NCBI RefSeq assembly: GCF_026625565.1
Contig: NZ_CP112998.1
Span: 6,298,501 to 6,362,500, forward strand
Direction of reading: 5' to 3'
From: Dyadobacter pollutisoli
GTDB lineage: Bacteria; Bacteroidota; Bacteroidia; Cytophagales; Spirosomataceae
DNA: 64,000 bases
The translations under genes and the position numbers were made by a program. Below are positions 9,146 to 18,631 of this stretch, piece by piece (position 1 is the first letter of the stretch; each line of letters starts with the position of its first letter). The notes under the pieces were generated by a model that was given only the letters and a program-made list of their open reading frames with translations, ran no database searches and had not been told where the DNA came from.

Positions 9146-12043
9146 TTACCTGAGCAGTTGTACCCATCCTTTGATGGTAGTCGGCGTGGTTACTTTTTTG
9201 GATGATTCAAAATAGATGGTTACCTCATAATAATACTGGCCGGCAGCGAGGTCTTTGCCTGAATTGGTTTTACCATTCCAATTGATGTTGACATCTTTTG
9301 TAGAGAACACCTGCGCTCCCCATCTGTTGAAAGCCTTGAATTCAAGTGACTGAACAAATGCAGGGCATTCATAAGGCTGGAAGACATCGTTTTTCAAATC
9401 ACCATTAGGGGTAAATACATTGGGCAGCACATACATCGGGCAGTTGTCTTTACAAACAAGATTGCTCGGCGCACTCTCACTTCCAAACCTGTTGACAGCT
9501 GTAACAAAGTAACATCCTGCAAAAGAAGTCAGCCCCTGATGGTCGTAGGTAGTCGACAATGGGGAAGGCGGTGTGGTCACGGTAGCGATCAGGCCAGGGG
9601 TATCGCCTTCGTAACGGGCATAATATATTTTGTAGGCAAACACATTCGGGTCACAGTCTTTGCCGCCAACCGACTGTGGGTAAGTCCATGACAAATGATT
9701 TGTAAAAGTAGGGGAGTCGCAGAAAGCCTCGGGATGCGCCTGCAAGGAATCGCAATTGAGCGGGTCGAGCGTCAGTACCGGCGGGCATGGCTTGGTAGTA
9801 TCCGAAGAAGACACACAAAGGATTTGCGAGAAGTTATAAAGTACGGCCGGTTTGATCTGGCTATTGTTATACGAACCCACTGTTTCTACTTTATAGCAAT
9901 ATGTCGAATCCTTGACAATGGTAATGTTGACTGTCCCGTCGGCAGCATATTTGTCCGAACCATCATCTGTAAAAGTGAATGTTTGTGGTCCCTGCACGGT
10001 CACATCAGCAATGCGGTTGAAGGTGCCTGGCTTGGTTTTATCCTCACGGTACACCCTGTGTGTCCGGTTGGAATTGTCCCAGGGCACTAAGGCTGCCCAT
10101 TTGATACCAACCTGGTTAGGCTGGGCCGCATTCTGTTCGAGGCGTACACTGCTGGCAGTTTCGGCATCGTCCAGCTTGACAAGCTGTCCACCCTGGGTGT
10201 ACCAGTATTCCAATTTGTAGTTATAAGGATTGACCAATGTGTTCAGGTTTCTGTCCACAAAGATCGTATCCGGCGCGCCTGGCGTCAGGTTGGTATTGAT
10301 GGTGGCGATCTGGGTGAAGGCAGTACCGGTTTGCCCTACTGCCCTGAAAAGCCTGTACTGGGCAGGCAATCCTGACGAAGCGGCTGGTTTGGTCCATTTA
10401 ACAGTGATAACCCCTTTGGTTTCACTGGTAGAATCAACGGTAACATTGGTAATAACCGGCATCAGCATAGGCAGGTTAAGGCAGAACTCATCGGAAGCAA
10501 CGCTTTCCCCGCCACCGATCAGGTTGCCAGGCTCACCGGCATTGGCGCCAGGGCGAGGGAACTCGACCACCAGACGGTAGCTGTAAGAGACACCCGGGCG
10601 CAGCCCATTGCCATTATCATTGTCCAGGTAAGTGGTTTCATTGACAGCGACACGACCAATTTCTTCATATCCTGATCCTGCCGGAATACCGGTAATACAT
10701 ACATCTTCCGGAATATCAGAGCAGCTTTCTCTTCTATAAATAACGATCCTGGCACCTGCAACCTGGCATCTGTAAGCGTCCCAGGTGAGGCGGTAGGCGG
10801 TACCTGCCGGATCAGTAGCAGCGGTGGCTTTTAACCCAAGCGGTCTTGGCCCTACTACCCGGATGCTGAGGGTAGTCATATCGACAAGCTTTCGGAAAAG
10901 GGACGGGTTGACATCAGGTCTCGCCCCATCTTCTACCTTGAAAAGCACATCATAAGGTTCGAGCCTGATGTGGTTACAGGAAGTTTGCCAGGTAAACTGA
11001 CCGGCGACGGTACCTTGTGAACCCTGCTGAGCAACATTAAACTTGGCCAGCGCAGGCGAAATCAACGAAGCTTCATAAACACCACCTGTCGAAGTGAGGG
11101 TAAGCTTATCACCATTTTTATCCGTAGCCCTGACCTGCTGGTTAATCAATGTCCCGGCCTCGACGCATATTTCCGGTAACGGGTCCACGAGCGGACGGTC
11201 ATTGCGGGCGTCTTCCACGAGAATCTGCATGTCTCTTACGATCTTGCCAATCAGGAAACCGTCCCGCCATTCTTCAACCATAAATGCCACATTATACTGG
11301 CCTTTGGTCGCGGGAGCGTCCCAAATCAGGTCCCCCGTGACCTCGTTAATGCTAAAAGTCGCGGGAGAAACGCCTGCCTCTGTTTGTCCGGGAGGGGTGA
11401 CCTGGTTCGGGTCTTTGTAGATAATATCGGTTCCGACGCCATTGCCTGTGAGGCTTTGTTGCGGGACAAACATTTTGTATGACAGGCTGTCCCCATCTGC
11501 ATCAAAAGCATTGGGATTGTGAATGTACCGCTGTCCAACGGCAGCAATGTCTATCGGAGGATTTAACAGTACCGGTGTTTGGTTAAGGCCAAAGTTTGCA
11601 TTGATCTCCAATGTGCTGTGAACGTAGAAGTTAATGGTGTTTGTCTGTACGCCATTGTTCAGGTTAAGGGTATTGGCATTCCGGTTATCCATTTTGACCG
11701 AGATCTGATACTGGCCTGCCGACCGGAATGTATAGGTCGTAATGTACTTGTTAACAGTAGTATTATTGCCAATGTCGCGGATAGATGAAACCAGTCGGTC
11801 CACTTTCCTGGGGCCATCAGTTCCGAAATAAAAGTCGACAGAGACGGCGGCTTTTGCAGCTTCGATACCGGCGGGAGTGACGTCAAAATAGGCTGTCAGT
11901 GTGATCTCATAAGTGAGGTTAGTAGCGGAAATCCTTCTGGCTGTTATTTCACCCGCCCTAAAATGCGTGGCACTGGCGTCAAAGGCGCAAATCAGAAGCA
12001 AAAAAGACAATATGATAGAAAAAGGTCGTAGAGTAAAGTTCAT
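9146..12043 (-). CDS. Paralogous secreted surface protein with CHU_C/T9SS type B C-terminal domain
   Basis: This 965-residue tandem paralogue of the 6033-8936 protein has the same architecture: a signal peptide ending near the ASATHFRAGEITARR region, Ig/PKD-like and fibronectin-III-like repeats, and the TPNGDLKNDVF gliding C-terminal domain. The N-terminal ~280 residues differ substantially from the other copy, while the rest is almost the same. Alignment is collinear at a fixed 3113-bp offset from the stop codon back through the C-terminal half. It is likely surface-exposed and exported by the type IX system. Both copies are co-oriented and separated by 209 bp, so they may be co-transcribed or independently switched. 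Confidence 0.85.
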   Translation of the reverse strand: MNFTLRPFSIILSFLLLICAFDASATHFRAGEITARRISATNLTYEITLTAYFDVTPAGIEAAKAAVSVDFYFGTDGPRKVDRLVSSIRDIGNNTTVNKYITTYTFRSAGQYQISVKMDNRNANTLNLNNGVQTNTINFYVHSTLEINANFGLNQTPVLLNPPIDIAAVGQRYIHNPNAFDADGDSLSYKMFVPQQSLTGNGVGTDIIYKDPNQVTPPGQTEAGVSPATFSINEVTGDLIWDAPATKGQYNVAFMVEEWRDGFLIGKIVRDMQILVEDARNDRPLVDPLPEICVEAGTLINQQVRATDKNGDKLTLTSTGGVYEASLISPALAKFNVAQQGSQGTVAGQFTWQTSCNHIRLEPYDVLFKVEDGARPDVNPSLFRKLVDMTTLSIRVVGPRPLGLKATAATDPAGTAYRLTWDAYRCQVAGARIVIYRRESCSDIPEDVCITGIPAGSGYEEIGRVAVNETTYLDNDNGNGLRPGVSYSYRLVVEFPRPGANAGEPGNLIGGGESVASDEFCLNLPMLMPVITNVTVDSTSETKGVITVKWTKPAASSGLPAQYRLFRAVGQTGTAFTQIATINTNLTPGAPDTIFVDRNLNTLVNPYNYKLEYWYTQGGQLVKLDDAETASSVRLEQNAAQPNQVGIKWAALVPWDNSNRTHRVYREDKTKPGTFNRIADVTVQGPQTFTFTDDGSDKYAADGTVNITIVKDSTYCYKVETVGSYNNSQIKPAVLYNFSQILCVSSSDTTKPCPPVLTLDPLNCDSLQAHPEAFCDSPTFTNHLSWTYPQSVGGKDCDPNVFAYKIYYARYEGDTPGLIATVTTPPSPLSTTYDHQGLTSFAGCYFVTAVNRFGSESAPSNLVCKDNCPMYVLPNVFTPNGDLKNDVFQPYECPAFVQSLEFKAFNRWGAQVFSTKDVNINWNGKTNSGKDLAAGQYYYEVTIYFESSKKVTTPTTIKGWVQLLR

Positions 12044-12199
12044 GAGCGTGATTGTTGGGTCGCCGGATTAAAAACTCAACGAAAAAAATATCTTTTATCG
12101 CATGCGGAACGGCTCGCCGGTTACAAATATTATTTAGATTGAATAATTCTTAATAATGATTATAAATAATATATGGTTTTATAAAAATGGGAAGGTTTT

Positions 12200-12231
12200 T
12201 TTGCCTTGCACCCGTTTGTGATATACCTTTG
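12200..12231 (+). promoter_or_regulatory. Bacteroidota-type promoter for the sdh cluster
   Basis: A -7 box TACCTTTG (12224-12231), matching TAnnTTTG, has an upstream TTTG at 12200-12203 (20-nt spacing, slightly long). It lies 53 bp before the sdhC ATG and nothing else is between them. Confidence 0.45.
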
Positions 12232-12283
12232 AAAGGTTCTGAATATACCTATTTTTTTTGCACTAAAACCATTCGTGTTTGCT

Positions 12284-12955
12284 ATGTCGTGGTTTTCACA
12301 AACGTTAACGAGTTCCATTGGTAAAAAACTTCTGATGGCTCTTACCGGACTTTTTTTAATAAGCTTCCTGGTGATTCATGCCACCATTAATGCCATGATT
12401 TTTTACAATGACGGGGGAGAGACTTTTACTCACTGGGGTCATTTTATGGGTACTAACCCGATTATCCGAACGCTTGAAATTGGTCTGGTTGCAGGATTTC
12501 TCATTCATATCGTGGATGGACTCTTGCTTTGGAAAAATAATAGAGAGGCCCGTCCGATCAATTATGAGGTCAATAATCCATCCGCCAACAGTACGTGGTA
12601 TTCGCGTAGTATGGGCTTGCTGGGAACATTGTTACTGATATTCCTGGTCATTCACACTGCTCATTTCTGGATTCCAAATCGCACCAACCAGTTTACGACG
12701 GGCGAGGAGCTTCCGCTTTACAACATGATGCTGGACATTTTCCAGAACATTTGGGTGGTACTGATTTATGTAGCAGGTTGCATTTCCTTATTCTGGCATT
12801 TGCTTCATGGCTTTCAAAGCTCTTTTCAATCACTGGGATTGAACCACGTTAAATACAACGGCCTGATCTCGTTCGTAGGAACGGCCTTTTCTATCATTGT
12901 CCCAATCCTTTTCGCCTTAATGCCTATCTCCATTTATCTGGGTTGGGTGAACTAA
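12284..12955 (+). CDS. sdhC: Succinate dehydrogenase/fumarate reductase cytochrome b subunit
   Basis: This 223-residue membrane anchor has about five hydrophobic helices and conserved histidines (VIHATIN, IHIVDG, VIHTAHFW, WHLLHGF) suited to ligate two b hemes. It matches the single-subunit cytochrome b558 type found with the Bacteroidota/Bacillus-style SdhCAB complex. It anchors SdhAB in the inner membrane and passes electrons between the iron-sulfur subunit and (mena)quinone. A GTG is open at 12275, but ATG 12284 (MSWFSQTLTSSIGKKLLMALTG) is the usual N terminus. sdhA follows after 66 bp. Confidence 0.92.
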   Translation: MSWFSQTLTSSIGKKLLMALTGLFLISFLVIHATINAMIFYNDGGETFTHWGHFMGTNPIIRTLEIGLVAGFLIHIVDGLLLWKNNREARPINYEVNNPSANSTWYSRSMGLLGTLLLIFLVIHTAHFWIPNRTNQFTTGEELPLYNMMLDIFQNIWVVLIYVAGCISLFWHLLHGFQSSFQSLGLNHVKYNGLISFVGTAFSIIVPILFALMPISIYLGWVN

Positions 12956-13021
12956 CCGGCGCTATGCGGAGCAATGCTTAAAATTTCTATTTAAAACACT
13001 CGATTAAATAACATTCAAAAT

Positions 13022-15010
13022 ATGGCAACTTCATCTCGTCTGGATGCCAAAATACCTCAGGGGCCGATTGAAACCAAATGGAGTAAATATAAGTCTTCGG
13101 TACCGCTTGTTAACCCTGCCAATAAACGTAACCTTGAAATTATCGTAGTGGGAACCGGTTTGGCCGGTGCTTCTGCTGCGGCTACGCTGGCTGAACTGGG
13201 TTACAAGGTAAAGGCTTTTTGCTTTCAGGATTCTCCACGTCGCGCGCACTCGATCGCAGCGCAGGGAGGGATTAATGCTGCAAAAAATTATCAGAATGAC
13301 GGTGACTCGGTTTACCGTCTTTTTTATGATACCATTAAAGGAGGTGACTACCGAGCCAGAGAAGGCAATGTACACCGTCTGGCTGAGGTTTCGGGTAATA
13401 TTATTGATCAATGTGTAGCGGCCGGTGTGCCGTTTGCACGTGAATATGGTGGTTTGCTGTCCAACCGTTCTTTCGGTGGTACGCAGGTTCAACGGACATT
13501 TTATGCTGCGGGCCAGACAGGTCAGCAATTATTGTTAGGAGCATATTCAGGTCTGCAGCGCCAGGTTGGGATGGGTACCGTCAAAATGTACAACCGTCAC
13601 GAAATGCTGGATGTTGTTAATATCGATGGCAAATGCCGCGGTATTATCGCCAGAAACCTTATTACAGGTGAATTGGAAAGACATGCGGGCCACGCTGTGT
13701 TGCTTTGCACAGGAGGTTACGGAAACGTATTTTACCTGTCGACTAATGCCATGGGAAGCAATGTTACTGCTGCTTGGAAAGCCCACAAACGCGGTGCATT
13801 CTTTGGTAACCCATGTTTTACGCAAATTCACCCTACTTGTATCCCCGTTTCCGGTGAGCATCAGTCTAAACTGACTTTGATGTCGGAATCGCTTCGTAAC
13901 GATGGACGTATCTGGGTTCCGAAAGCCAAAAATGATACCCGTCCCGGGAACGAAATTCCTGAAAACGAGCGTGACTACTACCTGGAACGCCGGTACCCTG
14001 CCTTCGGTAACTTAGTACCGCGTGATATCGCTTCACGTGCTGCGAAAGAGCGTTGCGATGCGGGTTATGGAGTAGGAACGTCAAAATTGGCTGTTTTCCT
14101 TGACTTTGCAGCTGCGGTAGAACGTTACGGACGTGGTGAAGCCAATAAAAATAACATTCATAATGCTTCCGATGCCGACATTACCACTTGGGGTAAGGCA
14201 GTAGTGAAAGAAAAATATGGTAACCTGTTTGATATGTACAAGCAGATTACCGGCGAAGACCCATATGAAGTACCAATGCGGATTTATCCTGCGGTACACT
14301 ACACCATGGGAGGTCTTTGGGTTGACTATAACCTAATGACCACAGTTCCAGGCTTGTACTCATTGGGAGAGGCGAATTTCTCCGACCACGGAGCAAACCG
14401 TTTGGGGGCTTCTGCTTTGATGCAGGGACTTGCTGATGGATATTTCGTAATTCCTTATACCATTGGTTCCTACCTGGCGAGTGAGATCCGTACCGGAAAA
14501 ATCTCGACAGACCACGAAGCTTTTGTTAAAACCGAACAAGAGGTTAAAGAAAGGATCGATACGCTACTGCGTATTCAGGGTAATACTTCTCCTGAATTGT
14601 TCCACCGCCGATTAGGCAAGATCATGTGGGACAAATGCGGTATGGCCCGTAATGCACAGGGACTGAAGGAAGCGATTGAAGAGATCAGACAGCTTCGTAA
14701 AGATTTCTGGTCCGATGTGAAAGTAATGGGTACTGCTAACTACTTTAACCCTGAACTTGATAAGGCAAACCGTGTTGCAGATTTCATCGAACTAGGTGAA
14801 TTGATGTGTATTGATGCTTTGGATAGAAATGAATCCTGCGGGGGCCATTTCCGGGAAGAGTTTCAGACGGAAGAAGGAGAAGCGCTCCGTGACGACGAAA
14901 ACTATATGTATGTTTCGGCATGGGAGCATAAAGGCGTGGAAGAATGGGAGCTTCACAAAGAGGATCTCATTTACGAGAACATTAAGATTGCACAGAGAAG
15001 TTACAAGTAG
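13022..15010 (+). CDS. sdhA: Succinate dehydrogenase/fumarate reductase flavoprotein subunit
   Basis: This 662-residue catalytic subunit oxidises succinate to fumarate in the TCA cycle, or works in reverse. The FAD-binding GTGLAG is at residues 44-49, the flavin-linked histidine is His76 in RRAHSIAAQGG, and the substrate-site segment HPTCIP and the NRLGASAL motif are present. Length and sequence fit the FrdA/SdhA class used in Bacteroidota. It lies between sdhC and, unusually, a membrane glycosyltransferase gene before sdhB. It should act on the cytoplasmic face of the membrane, bound through SdhB and SdhC. Confidence 0.95.
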   Translation: MATSSRLDAKIPQGPIETKWSKYKSSVPLVNPANKRNLEIIVVGTGLAGASAAATLAELGYKVKAFCFQDSPRRAHSIAAQGGINAAKNYQNDGDSVYRLFYDTIKGGDYRAREGNVHRLAEVSGNIIDQCVAAGVPFAREYGGLLSNRSFGGTQVQRTFYAAGQTGQQLLLGAYSGLQRQVGMGTVKMYNRHEMLDVVNIDGKCRGIIARNLITGELERHAGHAVLLCTGGYGNVFYLSTNAMGSNVTAAWKAHKRGAFFGNPCFTQIHPTCIPVSGEHQSKLTLMSESLRNDGRIWVPKAKNDTRPGNEIPENERDYYLERRYPAFGNLVPRDIASRAAKERCDAGYGVGTSKLAVFLDFAAAVERYGRGEANKNNIHNASDADITTWGKAVVKEKYGNLFDMYKQITGEDPYEVPMRIYPAVHYTMGGLWVDYNLMTTVPGLYSLGEANFSDHGANRLGASALMQGLADGYFVIPYTIGSYLASEIRTGKISTDHEAFVKTEQEVKERIDTLLRIQGNTSPELFHRRLGKIMWDKCGMARNAQGLKEAIEEIRQLRKDFWSDVKVMGTANYFNPELDKANRVADFIELGELMCIDALDRNESCGGHFREEFQTEEGEALRDDENYMYVSAWEHKGVEEWELHKEDLIYENIKIAQRSYK

Positions 15011-15085
15011 TGATTAATACCTGATGATGACACAGATATATCTTTGTCTCATTAATATAACTCAACACCTCTAGTAGGTCTTTTC

Positions 15086-16675
15086 ATGACGGTATCGGTT
15101 CAGAAGGCATTATCCTTTGGGGTTTTTGTCCTTGGCATTTTGTCAGCATTGTTTTTTGCGGTTTATACGGATCATCGTTGGGAAGACTGGTACATTACTT
15201 TCAGGGCATCGAAGAATTTATCTGAGGGGTTGGGGTTTACTTTTAATATGAATGAAAGAGTGCATTCATTCACGTCCCCACTGGGAACGCTGATACCTGC
15301 GCTGCTTCATTTTATTACGAGGGACGATGAAGCAGTAATCTGGTCGTTCAGAATTGTTAATATGCTGCTGATCGGTTTGGTAGCGAAATTGATCTTTGAC
15401 TTATTTTCGACATTCATTAAGGCGCCTATTTTGCCGGCTTTGCTGGTGACGCTGGCACTGATATTTGATGAAAAGAGCATTGATTATAGCATTAATGGTA
15501 TGGAAACGGCCTTTATGCTGCTAGGAATAGTGCTGCTGGTGAGGGAGCTGTTTAAAACGGGTAACCCGGATCCGCTGAGACTTGGGTTGATTTTTGCATT
15601 TTTAATGTGGAGCCGCCCGGATGCTTTTATTCATATCGGGTCTCTTTTGCTAGGTTATCTGTTGTTCAGGAATAATTCCAAAACACATTTCGCAGCGTTT
15701 TTCAAAGGCGGCATGCTAGGGATTTTGTTCTATTTGCCATGGGTGCTTTTTGCCTGGTGGTACTATGGAAATCCAGTCCCTAATACGATTCTGGCCAAAG
15801 GCTTTACGCTCACGGCGGAGAGTATTATGAACAGGACCTGGCATTATGTGCAGTCCGTATTCATGGGTTTTGTTTCTTCGGAAGCGCCATTTTTATGGAT
15901 TTTTGCGCCAGCCTATTATTATTATGAAAGCTGGCCACCAGTCTTATTATTTGTATTGAAGGTTGTTACATACGTTGCCGTTTTTCTTTGGGTTATTCCC
16001 AAAGTCAATGCAAATGCAAGGTTTTTGTCATTCGCAGCATTTTTAATCGCATCGTATCTGAATATTTTTTCACCAACGATCTATCCCTGGTACATACCCG
16101 CTGTGATGGTGATATGCCTTGTAAGCCTTGGATGTGCAGTGGCGCAACCTGCGAAGGGATTAGCTGGCACTGGAAATGTAAAGTGGTTGTCTCTAGGAGT
16201 GCTGGGAATATTGCTGATCGCGCAGCTTTGGGTTTATACGGGCGGATTGTTACAAATGCGTTGGCAGCAGGATATTATAGAGAATGGATTGAGAAAAGAA
16301 ATCGGGCTCTGGCTGAAAGAAGAATCGAAGACGCCGAACGAAACAGTGTTTCTTGAACCATTGGGGTACATAGGATTTTATTCGGGATTGACCATGTATG
16401 ACTATCCCGGATTGTGTAATACCAAGGTGATCAATGCAAGAAAGGAATTGAAAACAGAGTCTTATGTTCAGCTGATCAATTATTTGAAGCCAAACTGGGT
16501 CGTTTTCCGTCCGTGGGACTTGGGTAGGGCTACGAAAGAGGAAGCCGCAACCTTTGCCACATTATATGACCAGGCAAGGGTTTTCAGCCAAAAAGAAAAG
16601 CTCGCTGATTTGAATGTATACGGAAAGAATTACCTCGCTTACGACAGTGAATTTATAGTTTATAAGAAAAAGTAA
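15086..16675 (+). CDS. GT-C-type polytopic membrane glycosyltransferase (putative)
   Basis: This 529-residue protein has about 10-12 transmembrane segments in its first ~400 residues and a soluble C-terminal part. The N-terminal loop DHRWEDWYITFRASKNL, followed by GLGFTFN and ERVHSFTSP, resembles the first extracytoplasmic loop of GT-C glycosyltransferases that use lipid-linked sugars, with an acidic pair as the likely metal/base site. It should act on the periplasmic side. The odd point is its position: 75 bp after sdhA and 23 bp before sdhB, same strand, which splits the sdh operon. The sugar and acceptor cannot be deduced. Confidence 0.6.
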   Translation: MTVSVQKALSFGVFVLGILSALFFAVYTDHRWEDWYITFRASKNLSEGLGFTFNMNERVHSFTSPLGTLIPALLHFITRDDEAVIWSFRIVNMLLIGLVAKLIFDLFSTFIKAPILPALLVTLALIFDEKSIDYSINGMETAFMLLGIVLLVRELFKTGNPDPLRLGLIFAFLMWSRPDAFIHIGSLLLGYLLFRNNSKTHFAAFFKGGMLGILFYLPWVLFAWWYYGNPVPNTILAKGFTLTAESIMNRTWHYVQSVFMGFVSSEAPFLWIFAPAYYYYESWPPVLLFVLKVVTYVAVFLWVIPKVNANARFLSFAAFLIASYLNIFSPTIYPWYIPAVMVICLVSLGCAVAQPAKGLAGTGNVKWLSLGVLGILLIAQLWVYTGGLLQMRWQQDIIENGLRKEIGLWLKEESKTPNETVFLEPLGYIGFYSGLTMYDYPGLCNTKVINARKELKTESYVQLINYLKPNWVVFRPWDLGRATKEEAATFATLYDQARVFSQKEKLADLNVYGKNYLAYDSEFIVYKKK

Positions 16676-16698
16676 TCTCAGTAATAAAGAATATAGGT

Positions 16699-17463
16699 AT
16701 GGAAGGAAATATGAGTTTGTCACTGAAAGTTTGGAGACAAAGTAATAAAGATACAGCAGGAGGGTTCGAGAATTACAAGCTCGACCATGTCTCTCCTGAT
16801 ATGTCATTTCTTGAAATGTTCGATGTATTAAATGAGCAGCTCATTGTAGAAGGAAAAGAGCCTGTATCGTTTGATCATGACTGCCGTGAAGGTATTTGCG
16901 GAGCCTGCTCCATGTATATCAATGGCCGTCCGCATGGCCCGCTGAAAGGTGTTACAACCTGCCAGCTGCACATGCGTTCTTTTAATGATGGAGATACGAT
17001 TGTAGTAGAGCCGTGGAGAGCAAAGGCTTTCCCGGTGATCAAGGACCTGGTTGTGGACCGTGATGCTTTTGACCGCGTTATTTCGGCGGGTGGGTTTATT
17101 TCTGTCAATACCGGTAATGCGCAGGATGCAAACAGCCTGCCTATCGCGAAGGAAGCGGCGGATGACGCGTTTTCTGCTGCGGCATGTATTGGTTGCGGGG
17201 CGTGTGTGGCTGCATGTAAAAATGCGTCGGCTATGTTGTTCGTTTCGGCCAAGATATCGCAGCTGGCATTATTACCTCAGGGACAGGCTGAGCGTGAGAT
17301 CCGTGCGGAGAAAATGGTTGCTCAAATGGATGCAGAAGGCTTTGGAAACTGTACCAATACCGGCGCTTGTTCGGCAGAATGTCCAAAAGAGATCGGTATG
17401 GTGAACATTGCAAGGATGAACAGGGAGTACATTGGCGCGAAATTGTCTTCGTCGGCAGTGTAG
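16699..17463 (+). CDS. sdhB: Succinate dehydrogenase/fumarate reductase iron-sulfur subunit
   Basis: This 254-residue electron-transfer subunit holds the [2Fe-2S] ligands in CREGICGAC plus a later Cys (TTCQLH). The [4Fe-4S] and [3Fe-4S] ligands lie in CIGCGACVAAC and the CTNTGACSAECP region. It carries electrons from SdhA flavin to SdhC heme and quinone. Either Met1 (16699) or Met5 (16711) could be the start. It belongs functionally with sdhC and sdhA, from which it is separated by a membrane glycosyltransferase gene. A strong terminator follows its stop by about 20 bp. Confidence 0.94.
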   Translation: MEGNMSLSLKVWRQSNKDTAGGFENYKLDHVSPDMSFLEMFDVLNEQLIVEGKEPVSFDHDCREGICGACSMYINGRPHGPLKGVTTCQLHMRSFNDGDTIVVEPWRAKAFPVIKDLVVDRDAFDRVISAGGFISVNTGNAQDANSLPIAKEAADDAFSAAACIGCGACVAACKNASAMLFVSAKISQLALLPQGQAEREIRAEKMVAQMDAEGFGNCTNTGACSAECPKEIGMVNIARMNREYIGAKLSSSAV

Positions 17464-17483
17464 ATACCAGTTTGAAATGATAT

Positions 17484-17530
17484 AAAAGCGAAAGCAGGCG
17501 GCTATCAATTAGCCGCCTGCTTTCGCTTTT
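17484..17530. terminator. Bidirectional terminator between sdhB and the OmpH-like gene
   Basis: A 21-bp near-perfect stem with AAAAGCG and CGCTTTT ends and a short loop around TCAAT lies between two convergent genes. A and T tracts on each side allow it to stop transcription from both directions. Confidence 0.9.
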
Positions 17531-17541
17531 TACTGTATTGA

Positions 17542-18162
17542 TTATTTCTTAGTAGAATCAGCAGCAGCTGGTTTTCCTGAAGATTTGTATTCTTTGTTCA
17601 AGCCGTCCAGGATCTTCTGGGTAACATCCAGAGAAGGGTTGGCAAACAAAATGCCTCCGCCCAAAGAGTAGCCCAATACAAATTCGTAGCCATTCTCTTT
17701 GTTGTATTTGTCGATATAAGATCTGATATTTTTATAAAGCTCTTCATTCTTTTTAGCTTCTTCCTGCCCCAGGGCCTGCGCCGACTGGTCGCGATAAGCT
17801 ACCAGATCCTGTTGTTTTTTCATCAATTGAGCTTCTGTGGAGCGTGCTTGCTCAGGAGTCATGGTTTGTGCTTTTTGTTGAAAAAAAGCGACTTCGTTTT
17901 GTAGAGAACGTCCTTTTGTGTTCAACTCATTTTCAAGCTGGAAATTCTTGTTTTCAAGCTCTTTTCTGGTATCCTTAAAAAACTCGTAGTTTTTCAAAAG
18001 AGAGTCTACCTGAACATAAACTGTACGACGGCCTGCGACTACACCACCGTCTGCTACTGCTCCGGAATCTCCTGAAGGCTTACCGGAAAAATGTAAAAAG
18101 AATAACACCGCTACTGCCAAAGAAAGGACGATGTTCCAAATTAACGAAGTATTATTGTTCAC
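17542..18162 (-). CDS. OmpH/Skp-like periplasmic chaperone
   Basis: This protein of about 206 residues has an N-terminal hydrophobic segment (SLIWNIVLSLAVAVLFFLHF) and then a long, charged, coiled-coil-prone region rich in Gln, Lys and Glu. It ends in the OmpH-family C-terminal part (VLGYSLGGGILFANPSLDVTQKIL). Skp/OmpH proteins hold unfolded outer-membrane proteins in the periplasm. No ATG is available: a TTG at 18198 and a GTG at 18162 are open, and the GTG gives the usual short N terminus before the membrane segment. The membrane segment may act as an anchor rather than a cleaved signal. Confidence 0.82.
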   Translation of the reverse strand: MNNNTSLIWNIVLSLAVAVLFFLHFSGKPSGDSGAVADGGVVAGRRTVYVQVDSLLKNYEFFKDTRKELENKNFQLENELNTKGRSLQNEVAFFQQKAQTMTPEQARSTEAQLMKKQQDLVAYRDQSAQALGQEEAKKNEELYKNIRSYIDKYNKENGYEFVLGYSLGGGILFANPSLDVTQKILDGLNKEYKSSGKPAAADSTKK

Positions 18163-18252
18163 GTTTTTAAGGTTTATTGTTTTTTGAACGAGCCGCAAAG
18201 ATAATGATTTGTGTTTAAGTACAATGGATATCCCACCTGGGTTATAGCCACA

Positions 18253-18618
18253 TTATGACGTGCGGCCGGAAATCCTCACTGGCGATTGCCTGAAAACCTC
18301 GCGGACGTAATGTCCTGCAATTCCTGCCAAACCACCCGTCAGACCGCCGACAAGGGCTGTTACGATCAAAATCAGGATACCATTGGGGAGAAAGAATATC
18401 TGGGCGACGCGATCGGACATCGCACCCTCCGAAATAAAATGAAGATAGTAGCCATAAGCCAGCCACGGCAACGCAATGCCTGCAAACCCTGTCCAGAAAG
18501 CTTCAGATGTAGTGGCAGGCCTCCAAAAAAGTATAATTAAAGGGACAATGGCGATTACCCACCACGGAGCGAAAAGCTGCAATATGACAGACAGGATGAT
18601 GATGATTGCAAAGTTCAT
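18253..18618 (-). CDS. Small hypothetical membrane protein
   Basis: This 121-residue protein has about four hydrophobic segments (residues 1-30, 40-60, 75-110) and a basic tail. The glycine-rich segment ALVGGLTGGLAGIAGHYV sits in the last helix. No enzymatic motif is visible. It lies directly downstream of the penicillin-acylase-family gene on the same strand (13 bp between stop and start), so it is probably co-transcribed with it. Function unknown. Confidence 0.7.
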   Translation of the reverse strand: MNFAIIIILSVILQLFAPWWVIAIVPLIILFWRPATTSEAFWTGFAGIALPWLAYGYYLHFISEGAMSDRVAQIFFLPNGILILIVTALVGGLTGGLAGIAGHYVREVFRQSPVRISGRTS

Positions 18619-18631
18619 GTAGTGAATGTTT

